From Frankiaceae bacterium (lineage in GTDB: Bacteria > Actinomycetota > Actinomycetes > JAVEEJ01), in assembly GCA_030840515.1 (NCBI GenBank), contig JAVEEJ010000076.1, forward strand, positions 1-5,729: DNA of 5,729 nt. Reading direction: 5' to 3'. Of the stretch, positions 1-4,129 are shown piece after piece. Position numbers and translations under genes: made by a program. The number at the start of each line of letters is the position of its first letter. Position 1 is the first letter of the stretch. A model generated the notes under the pieces. It was not told where the DNA came from and did no database searches. It saw only the letters and a list, made by a program, of their open reading frames with translations.

Positions 1-311
1 GCGAGCGGCATGCGACCGGTCGAGACCTGGAAGTCGACAGCGGCCGCGCCGACGCCGATGAGGCTGGGCGCCTGGCCACCGCCCTGCGCGTTGAGCCCGT
101 GGCACGAGGAGCAACCCGTCTTGAACATGGCGCGCCCCGCCTCGATCTGGGTCGAGCTGGCGCTGTCCTCGGCGCGCGCGCGGCTGCCGCCACCGAGCGC
201 TGTGTAGGCGAGGCCGGTGAACAGCAGACCCGCCAGCACCACGATGGCGGTGGGCACCGGCCTACGCCGGCGAGTCACCTCAGCGTCGGACAAACCAGGG
301 GTGGAAGTCAC
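1..311 (-). CDS. qcrC: QcrC, cytochrome bc1 complex diheme cytochrome c subunit (N-terminal part; cut by window edge)
   Basis: Diheme cytochrome c subunit of the actinobacterial menaquinol:cytochrome c reductase (bc1). In these bacteria it passes electrons directly to the aa3 oxidase in place of a soluble cytochrome c. Reading the minus strand from GTG at 311 gives 103 residues, VTSTPGLSDAEVTRRRRPVP at the start. A basic stretch RRRRPVP (about 14-20) precedes one hydrophobic membrane anchor (about 21-40), and then comes a heme c site CSSCH at residues 67-71, followed by GLNAQGGGQAPSLIGVG, typical of the first cytochrome c domain. The second heme domain and C-terminal anchor lie beyond base 1. 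The start is 11 bases after the ctaE stop, with a weak purine stretch (GTAGGG) before it, so it is probably co-transcribed and coupled with ctaE. The order ctaE-qcrC is the usual one, with qcrA and qcrB expected next outside the window. Identity is secure; the GTG start is likely but not certain. Confidence 0.93.
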   Translation of the reverse strand, partial: MTSTPGLSDAEVTRRRRPVPTAIVVLAGLLFTGLAYTALGGGSRARAEDSASSTQIEAGRAMFKTGCSSCHGLNAQGGGQAPSLIGVGAAAVDFQVSTGRMPL

Positions 312-322
312 AGTCGCACGCC

Positions 323-955
323 CTACTGGATGAGGTAGATGACGGAGTAGAGCCCGATCCACACCACGTCGACGAAGTGCCAGTAGTAGGACACGACGAT
401 CGAGCTGGTCGCCTTCTCCGGCGTGAAGCGGCCGTAGTAGGAGCGGGCGAGCACGATGAGGAAGGCGATCAGGCCGCCGCAGACGTGCAGGCCGTGGAAG
501 CCGGTGGTGATGTAGTACACCGAGCCGTAGCCGTTGGTGGTCGGGGTGAACGTGTTGCGGTTGATGTACTCGTTGCCCTGACCGATCACGAAGGTCAGAC
601 CCATGATGAAGGTGAGCACGAACCACTCGCGCATGCCCCACTTCCAGAAGGCGCCCACCCCCGCGATGCGCCTCACGCGCCCGCGCTCCGCGGCGAAGAC
701 CCCCATCTGGCAGGTCACCGAGGACAGCACGAGGATCACGGTGAAGACGGCTGAGTAGGGGACCTCGAGCTCGATCGGCTTCGGCGGCCACTCGCCACCG
801 CTGACCGAGCGGACCGTGAAGTACATCGCGAACAGCGCCGCGAAGAACATCAGCTCCGAGGACAACCAGACGATCGTCCCCACCGACACCATGTTGGGCC
901 GGTACATCGGGCCGCCGTGGGCAGGCCCCTCCTGAACCGCGGTCGCAGTCGCCAC
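323..955 (-). CDS. ctaE: Cytochrome c oxidase subunit III (CtaE)
   Basis: Integral-membrane subunit III of the aa3-type cytochrome c oxidase; it carries no redox centre but stabilises the catalytic core. From GTG at 955 the protein has 210 residues, which fits the family. Five hydrophobic segments are visible at about 26-48, 65-83, 111-126, 145-170 and 185-207. Family signatures include RPNMVSVGTIVWLSSELMFF (19-38), CQMGVFAAERG (82-92), GSVYYITTGFHGLHV (144-158) and SYYWHFVDVVWIGL (189-202). The open frame runs upstream to another GTG at 1015, adding MAARRGPPPAPCPPSGNNAP. I reject that extension because it is proline-rich, lies over an inverted repeat, and has no counterpart in family members I know, whereas VATATA is a typical N-terminus. 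No Shine-Dalgarno precedes 955; a -10-like AATAAT ends 6 bases before it, suggesting a leaderless start. The loop at 92-110 (RVRRIAGVGAFWKWGMRE) is longer than in the mycobacterial protein as I remember it. It is the first gene of the ctaE-qcrC operon. Confidence 0.95.
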   Translation of the reverse strand: MATATAVQEGPAHGGPMYRPNMVSVGTIVWLSSELMFFAALFAMYFTVRSVSGGEWPPKPIELEVPYSAVFTVILVLSSVTCQMGVFAAERGRVRRIAGVGAFWKWGMREWFVLTFIMGLTFVIGQGNEYINRNTFTPTTNGYGSVYYITTGFHGLHVCGGLIAFLIVLARSYYGRFTPEKATSSIVVSYYWHFVDVVWIGLYSVIYLIQ

Positions 956-961
956 GGGGGC

Positions 962-967
962 ATTATT
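962..967 (-). promoter_or_regulatory. Candidate -10 box (AATAAT) for ctaE, leaderless
   Basis: On the minus strand AATAAT (five of six matches to TATAAT, with the key A2 and T6 kept) is followed by GCCCCC and then the GTG at 955. With a standard -10 position the predicted +1 falls on the G of GTG. It is one of very few AT-rich spots in this stretch. I see no convincing -35. The absence of a ribosome binding site agrees with a leaderless transcript. Confidence 0.5.
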
Positions 968-991
968 GCCAGACGGCGGGCACGGTGCGGG

Positions 992-1017
992 CGGTGGCCC
1001 CCGGCGCGCCGCCACCG
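992..1017. repeat. Inverted repeat in the ctaE/ctaG divergent promoter region
   Basis: The arms CGGTGGC (992-998) and GCCACCG (1011-1017) are perfect 7-base inverted repeats separated by 12 bases, which include most of a 10-base palindrome CGGCGCGCCG (1002-1011). The repeat lies about 37-62 bases upstream of the predicted ctaE start and at about -49 to -24 relative to the predicted ctaG start, a plausible place for a shared regulator. The background is so GC-rich that chance is a real alternative. Confidence 0.3.
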
Positions 1018-1028
1018 GCCCCGCCGCT

Positions 1029-1034
1029 TAGGCT
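1029..1034 (+). promoter_or_regulatory. Candidate -10 box (TAGGCT) for ctaG, leaderless
   Basis: TAGGCT matches the actinobacterial TANNNT -10 pattern. It is followed by exactly six bases (GCCGAG) and then the GTG start at 1041, so the predicted +1 is the start codon itself. There is no Shine-Dalgarno, and no TTGACA-like -35 at 16-19 bases upstream. The same hexamer recurs at 2027 and 2289 ahead of two neighbouring genes. Confidence 0.55.
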
Positions 1035-1040
1035 GCCGAG

Positions 1041-2006
1041 GTGCTCGAGCACGCTGGTGACGAGCTTCCGCCGCCGCTCACGGCGACCCGGTTGCTGCTC
1101 GACTGGTCGCCCTCGGTCGCCCTGCTCGTCGTACTCGCCTCCGCCGTCCTCTATGTCCTAGGTGTCCGCGCGCTCCGGCGCCGGGGAGCCGCTTGGTCAC
1201 CGGCCAGGACAGCCGCAGCCCTGAGCGGCCTGCTGGTCGTCGGCTGGGCGACGGGCGGGGGACTGGCCGAGTACGACGACACCTGGTTCAGCGTGCACAT
1301 GGCGCAGCACATGCTGCTGGCGATGGTCGCCCCCCTGCTGCTGGCGCTCGGGGCGCCGGTGACGCTCGCGCTGCGGACGCTGCCCTCCCGTCCGCGCGGC
1401 TGGCTGCTCGCGGCGCTGCACTCGCCACCGGTGAAGCTGCTCACCTTCCCGCTGGTGGGGTGGCTGCTGTTCGTCGGCAACCCGTTCGTCCTCTACTTCA
1501 GCGAGCTCTACCCGGCGACGCTCGAGCACCCGCTGCTGCACGCCTTGCTGCACGTGCACTTCCTCGTGTCGGGCTCGCTCTTCCTGTGGCCGCTGGTCGG
1601 TCTGGACCCTGTGCCGGGACGGGTCGCGCACGGGTTCCGGGTGCTGCTCGTGCTGGCGGCGCTGCCCTTCCACGCCTTCCTCGGCGTCGCGATCATGAGC
1701 CGGGACACGCTGATCGCGAGTGACCACTACCTCGCGCTGGGACGGGCCGGGGAAGCCGCGCTGCTCGCGGACCAGAAGCTCGGCGGCGGGTTGCTCTGGG
1801 CCTCAGGGGATCTCATCGGCCTCGCCCTGCTGATCGCGCTGCTCAGCCAGTGGATGCGCGCCGACGAGCGGGTGGCGCGGCGCAAGGACCGACAGGCCGA
1901 CCGCGACTCCGACGCCGAGCTGGCCGCGGCCAACGCCCACCTCGCCGCTCTCGCCGAGCAGACGGCCGCGCGTGCGCGTCAGAGCGAGGAGCATCCGAGG
2001 CGTTGA
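1041..2006 (+). CDS. ctaG: Cytochrome c oxidase assembly protein, CtaG (caa3_CtaG) family
   Basis: Polytopic membrane protein of the caa3_CtaG family, thought to help insert or deliver copper during assembly of haem-copper oxidases. The product has 321 residues with about seven hydrophobic segments (roughly 25-42, 56-75, 88-112, 132-153, 164-187, 198-220, 248-270). Family landmarks are the histidine/methionine motif SVHMAQHMLL (84-93, H86 and H90) leading into VAPLLLALGAP, the second histidine cluster LLHALLHVHF (165-174, H167, H171, H173), H211, and DQKLGGGLLWASGDL (244-258). After the last segment there is a charged tail of about 50 residues (271-321) rich in Arg, Asp, Glu and Ala, predicted to be cytoplasmic and helical. 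The start is GTG at 1041, placed by the TAGGCT box just upstream; there is no ribosome binding site. It is divergent from ctaE, which fits a role in building the same oxidase. The gene symbol follows the family; the exact copper target is inferred. Confidence 0.9.
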   Translation: MLEHAGDELPPPLTATRLLLDWSPSVALLVVLASAVLYVLGVRALRRRGAAWSPARTAAALSGLLVVGWATGGGLAEYDDTWFSVHMAQHMLLAMVAPLLLALGAPVTLALRTLPSRPRGWLLAALHSPPVKLLTFPLVGWLLFVGNPFVLYFSELYPATLEHPLLHALLHVHFLVSGSLFLWPLVGLDPVPGRVAHGFRVLLVLAALPFHAFLGVAIMSRDTLIASDHYLALGRAGEAALLADQKLGGGLLWASGDLIGLALLIALLSQWMRADERVARRKDRQADRDSDAELAAANAHLAALAEQTAARARQSEEHPRR

Positions 2007-2032
2007 CCGGCTCCGGAGCCGCTGCGTAGGCT
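2003..2032 (+). promoter_or_regulatory. Candidate promoter for the 57-residue zinc-ribbon gene
   Basis: A good -35 (TTGACC, 2003-2008, five of six matches to TTGACA) overlaps the ctaG stop codon. It is followed by an 18-base spacer and the -10 box TAGGCT (2027-2032). The predicted +1 is near 2039, giving an untranslated leader of about 54 bases before the ATG at 2093. This is the best complete promoter in the window. Confidence 0.6.
2008..2021. repeat. 14-base perfect palindrome in the promoter spacer
   Basis: CGGCTCCGGAGCCG reads the same on both strands. It fills most of the spacer between the -35 (2003-2008) and the -10 (2027-2032). This position is typical of an operator for a dimeric DNA-binding protein. 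As RNA it could fold only with a strained loop and has no U-tract, so it is a poor terminator candidate. Confidence 0.4.
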
Positions 2033-2078
2033 CGCGGACAACACGTGATCTTGGTCTGGTGCCGGGACCGTTCGGTGT

Positions 2079-2083
2079 GGAGG
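2079..2083 (+). promoter_or_regulatory. Ribosome binding site (GGAGG) fixing the start at 2093
   Basis: GGAGG is followed by nine bases (CAAGGGCGT) and the ATG at 2093. It is the clearest Shine-Dalgarno in this half of the window. It favours ATG 2093 over the in-frame GTG at 2045, which has none. Confidence 0.65.
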
Positions 2084-2092
2084 CAAGGGCGT

Positions 2093-2266
2093 ATGACCGC
2101 GGGGAAGCGACCCACCGGCGAGACGCTGAAGCCGGTGCAGCGCGTCGAGGACAGGACCCGGGCGTGCCCGGCGTGCGGAGAGCGCCTCTCCACCTACAAC
2201 CCGGGCCCCTACTGCTTCAACCACACGGCAGCTGTGCCGTGGAAGGGACCCTTGGCCCCGAGGTAG
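2093..2266 (+). CDS. Small zinc-ribbon protein, 57 residues, function unknown
   Basis: The product is MTAGKRPTGETLKP... through to PLAPR, 57 residues and soluble, with no signal peptide or membrane segment. Four candidate zinc ligands are visible: C25 and C28 in CPACGERLSTYNPGPY, then C41 and H44 in CFNH, i.e. CxxC-x12-CxxH. The segment CGxRLSxYNPGPYC looks like a zinc-ribbon type that I associate with small actinobacterial proteins of unknown role; no function can be assigned. The first 20 residues are basic and polar and probably flexible. A dedicated promoter (2003-2032) and a strong ribosome binding site indicate that it is a real, independently expressed gene and not a by-product of ctaG read-through. 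It ends 35 bases before the receiver gene, with a hairpin sequence in the gap. Sure of the gene, unsure of its job: RNA, DNA or protein binding are all possible. Confidence 0.72.
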   Translation: MTAGKRPTGETLKPVQRVEDRTRACPACGERLSTYNPGPYCFNHTAAVPWKGPLAPR

Positions 2267-2268
2267 CA

Positions 2269-2283
2269 CCCCTGGCTCAGGGG
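2269..2283 (+). repeat. Short perfect hairpin upstream of the receiver-gene -10 box
   Basis: CCCCTG (2269-2274), a 3-base loop GCT, and CAGGGG (2278-2283) form a perfect 6-bp stem. It starts two bases after the stop codon of the zinc-ribbon gene and ends five bases before the TAGGCT box at 2289. It could act as a weak U-less terminator for the upstream gene, or as an operator over the promoter downstream. I cannot decide between these from sequence. Confidence 0.4.
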
Positions 2284-2288
2284 ATCGG

Positions 2289-2294
2289 TAGGCT
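2289..2294 (+). promoter_or_regulatory. Candidate -10 box (TAGGCT) for the receiver gene, leaderless
   Basis: TAGGCT is followed by seven bases (CCGCGGC) and the ATG at 2302, so +1 is predicted at 2301 or 2302. No ribosome binding site precedes the ATG, which supports leaderless translation. No good -35 is visible at the expected distance; the region there holds the hairpin at 2269-2283. It probably drives the receiver, zinc-ribbon and trpD genes together. Confidence 0.55.
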
Positions 2295-2301
2295 CCGCGG
2301 C

Positions 2302-2742
2302 ATGTCGGATGAGCAGCCCGCTGCCGAGGCGAAGCAGCCCACGCTGACCGTCCTGGTCTACAGCGACGACCCCGCGATCAGGGAGCGGATGCGGCTGGCC
2401 ATCGGCCGGCGCCCGGTCAAGGAACTGCCCGCGGTGGAGTTCCTCGAGGTCGCGACCGGGCCCATCGTGGTGAGCGAGGTCGAGTCCGGCCTGGTCGACC
2501 TCTGCGTGCTCGACGGCGAGGCGTGGCCGAGCGGAGGGCTGGGCCTGACCCGCCAGCTCAAGGACGAGATCAACGAGATGCCACCGTGCCTCGTGGTCAT
2601 CGGGCGTCGCGACGATGCCTGGCTCGCGACCTGGTCGGGAGCCGACGCCACCGTGCTGCACCCGATCGACGGCCCGGAGCTGGCCGCCGCCGCCGCTGAC
2701 CTGCTCCGGCGGTCGGTCGTGGTGGCCACCCAGCCGGTCTGA
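2302..2742 (+). CDS. Stand-alone response-regulator receiver protein, atypical (Rv3143-like)
   Basis: 146 residues forming a single receiver domain with no output domain. After a polar N-terminus (1-13), LTVLVYSDD (15-23) is the first beta strand with the acidic pair D22/D23. VDLCVLDGEAWPSGGLGLTR (65-84) contains the likely phospho-acceptor D71 and the usual loop after it. LVVIGRRDD (97-105) is the beta-4 region and VLHPID (118-123) the beta-5 region. Canonical receivers have Ser/Thr at the end of beta 4 and a Lys before the cis-proline after beta 5; here these positions appear to be G101 and H120, so conventional phosphorylation switching may be weak or lost. The stretches RQLKDE and DAWLATWSGA recall, from memory, the M. 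tuberculosis stand-alone regulator Rv3143 encoded beside nuo. It has a TAGGCT promoter and no ribosome binding site, and lies 5 bases before the next gene, so it likely leads an operon ending in trpD. No histidine kinase is in the window. Fold confident; signalling role inferred. Confidence 0.82.
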   Translation: MSDEQPAAEAKQPTLTVLVYSDDPAIRERMRLAIGRRPVKELPAVEFLEVATGPIVVSEVESGLVDLCVLDGEAWPSGGLGLTRQLKDEINEMPPCLVVIGRRDDAWLATWSGADATVLHPIDGPELAAAAADLLRRSVVVATQPV

Positions 2743-2747
2743 CCGCC

Positions 2748-3026
2748 GTGGACGTCGCGGCCTGGTGTGGTCGCTGCGGCGGCTCGTTCCCGCTCGTCGA
2801 GGTGATCGCCGATCCCGGTGCGATGGGCCGTTGTCCGCGGTGCAGCGAGCCGCTCGGAGAGGGCTACGCCGCGACCGTCGTACCCGCCATCCGTCGTCTC
2901 CTCGACGCGGCGCAGACGCTGCGCGACGCCGCGACTGAGCTGACCGCGACCGCTCCGTCCCTTCACATCGACGGCCCGGCCGTGGCCGCGCAGATCAGCG
3001 AGGCCGTCGGGCGCGGAAAGCGATGA
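2748..3026 (+). CDS. Zinc-ribbon protein with helical C-terminus, 92 residues, function unknown
   Basis: Starts at GTG 2748, five bases after the receiver stop, and ends by an ATGA overlap with trpD, so it is almost certainly translated with both. Two CxxC knuckles, CGRC (7-10) and CPRC (29-32), about 18 residues apart, form a probable zinc ribbon; the intervening FPLVEVIADPGAMGR would supply the strands. From about 43 to 92 the sequence is alanine-rich and amphipathic (VVPAIRRLLDAAQTLRDAAT, then VAAQISEAVGRGKR), suggesting two helices that could mediate dimer or partner contacts. No signal peptide or membrane segment. No Shine-Dalgarno before the GTG, consistent with re-initiation after the upstream stop. 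I do not recognise a named family. The position between a receiver-like protein and trpD suggests a partner of the receiver, but this is inference. It is distinct from the 57-residue zinc ribbon upstream, with different ligand spacing (CxxC-x18-CxxC). Confidence 0.75.
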   Translation: MDVAAWCGRCGGSFPLVEVIADPGAMGRCPRCSEPLGEGYAATVVPAIRRLLDAAQTLRDAATELTATAPSLHIDGPAVAAQISEAVGRGKR

Positions 3027-4069
3027 CCAACACCTGGCCCGGGCTGATCGGAGCGCTGCTCGCCGGCCAGGACCTCGACCGGTCCGCCGCCGAGTGGGCC
3101 ATGTCGCAGGTGATGTCGGGGGAGGCGAGCCCGGCGCAGATCGCGGGCTTCCTGGTCGGGCTGCGGGCCAAGGGGGAGACGTCCGCCGAGGTCGCCGGCA
3201 TGGCCGACGCGATGCTTTCCCACGCGCGTCCGCTGACCGTGCCGGGGCCGGCCGTGGACACCTGCGGCACCGGCGGCGACCGGGCGCACACCGTGAACGT
3301 CTCGACGATGGCCGCGCTGGTCGCAGCGGGCGCCGGGGTCACGGTCGTCAAGCACGGCAACCGCGCCGCGAGCTCGGCGTGTGGCTCAGCCGACCTGCTC
3401 GAGGAGCTCGGAGTCGCCGTCGACCTCGAGCCGGCAGCGGTGGCGGCGTGCATCGCCGAGACCGGCATCGGCTTCTGCTTCGCCCCCGTCTTCCACCCCG
3501 CGATGCGCCACGCCGCAGTGCCGCGCCGCGAGCTCGGGGTGGCGACGGCGTTCAACGTGCTGGGCCCGCTGTGCAACCCGGCCCGGCCGGTCGCGCAGGC
3601 CGTGGGATGCGCGGATCCCCGACTCGCGCCTGTGATGGCGGGTGTTCTGGCCGCTCGGGGGACCCGCGGCCTCGTCTTCCGCGGCGACGACGGGCTCGAC
3701 GAGCTGACGACGGCGAGTACGTCGACTGCGTGGTTGGTGGCTGACGGCGAGGTCTCGCAGCAGACGCTGGATCCCGCGGAGCTCGGGATCGCGCGGACGA
3801 CCGCCGACGGACTGCGTGGCGGCGACGCGGCGCTGAACGCCTCGATCACCAAGGCGTTCCTCGGCGGGGAGCCGGGGCCGGTGCGCGATGCGGTGCTGCT
3901 CAACGCCGCCGCAGCGCTGCTCGCGCTGGAAGGCCCGCGCCACGGCCATCCGCTCGCCGATCAGCTCCGGGACCCCCTGAGCCGGGCGACAGCCGCGGTC
4001 GACGGCGGGGCGGCAGTCGAGCTGCTGGGCCAGTGGGTGCGCGTCTCGCAGGACCGACGCGCGGGCTGA
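3023..4069 (+). CDS. trpD: Anthranilate phosphoribosyltransferase (TrpD)
   Basis: Cytoplasmic enzyme of tryptophan synthesis: transfers the phosphoribosyl group of PRPP to anthranilate, giving N-(5-phosphoribosyl)anthranilate. The 348-residue product is the usual length. A helical N-terminal domain (about 1-70) includes AGFLVGLRAKGET (41-53). The PRPP pyrophosphate loop DTCGTGGD is at 79-86, NVSTMAAL at 92-99, and the signature KHGNRAASSACGSADLLEELG runs from 110 to 130. FHPAMRHAAVPRRELG (157-172) contains the arginine (R168 or R169) expected to contact anthranilate, followed by FNVLGPLCNP (177-186). GLDELTT (224-230) carries the acidic pair D226/E227 expected to bind magnesium. All key motifs are intact, so the enzyme should be active; GTGGD separates it from related pyrimidine phosphorylases. 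The start ATG overlaps the previous stop as ATGA with only a weak GGAAAG upstream, indicating translational coupling. No other trp gene is nearby. trpD close to ctaE/qcr genes is a known actinobacterial arrangement (Rv2192c beside Rv2193 in M. tuberculosis). Confidence 0.96.
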   Translation: MTNTWPGLIGALLAGQDLDRSAAEWAMSQVMSGEASPAQIAGFLVGLRAKGETSAEVAGMADAMLSHARPLTVPGPAVDTCGTGGDRAHTVNVSTMAALVAAGAGVTVVKHGNRAASSACGSADLLEELGVAVDLEPAAVAACIAETGIGFCFAPVFHPAMRHAAVPRRELGVATAFNVLGPLCNPARPVAQAVGCADPRLAPVMAGVLAARGTRGLVFRGDDGLDELTTASTSTAWLVADGEVSQQTLDPAELGIARTTADGLRGGDAALNASITKAFLGGEPGPVRDAVLLNAAAALLALEGPRHGHPLADQLRDPLSRATAAVDGGAAVELLGQWVRVSQDRRAG

Positions 4070-4114
4070 CACCGGACTCTCACTCTCCCGGCGGTGTGCT
4101 CATCGCATCGAGGG

Positions 4115-4120
4115 AAGGAG
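4115..4120 (+). promoter_or_regulatory. Ribosome binding site (AAGGAG) fixing the start at 4130
   Basis: AAGGAG lies nine bases before the ATG at 4130, within a purine run GAGGGAAGGAG. It selects this ATG over the in-frame GTG at 4094, which would bury the lipoprotein signal behind 12 extra residues. The 60-base gap 4070-4129 also holds a tandem ACTCTC repeat (4076-4087) and a weak 6-bp inverted repeat (ACACCG 4069-4074, CGGTGT 4092-4097) with a 17-base loop. I see no convincing promoter or terminator in it. Confidence 0.75.
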
Positions 4121-4129
4121 ACTGAGGCG

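Noticed and set aside
377..754. 125-codon plus-strand frame opposite ctaE
   Set aside because: The His/Glu/Gly/Ala-rich translation is the usual antisense shadow of a membrane-protein gene and overlaps a certain CDS.
956..1015. N-terminal extension of ctaE from GTG 1015
   Set aside because: The 20 extra residues are proline/arginine-rich and unlike family N-termini. The region carries the inverted repeat and the -10 box, and VATATA at 955 fits the family.
1197..1727. Long open frames on both strands inside ctaG (1193-1723 plus, 1197-1727 minus)
   Set aside because: Translations are Arg/Ala/Gln-rich shadows of the CtaG frame, which has membrane segments and histidine motifs.
2045..2092. Earlier GTG start (2045) for the 57-residue zinc-ribbon gene
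   Set aside because: It lies only about six bases after the predicted transcript start and has no ribosome binding site, while ATG 2093 has GGAGG at good spacing.
2358..2966. 202-codon open frame antisense to the receiver and zinc-ribbon genes
   Set aside because: Low-complexity Arg/Ser-rich translation and no ribosome binding site. The plus-strand genes have domain signatures and operon spacing.
2995..3903. 302-codon open frame antisense to trpD
   Set aside because: A product of GC-rich codon structure opposite a clearly conserved gene. Its translation is low-complexity Ser/Ala/Pro/Arg with no recognisable domain.
4069..4097. Possible trpD terminator (ACACCG ... CGGTGT)
   Set aside because: Only six base pairs with a 17-base loop and no U-tract; too weak to call.
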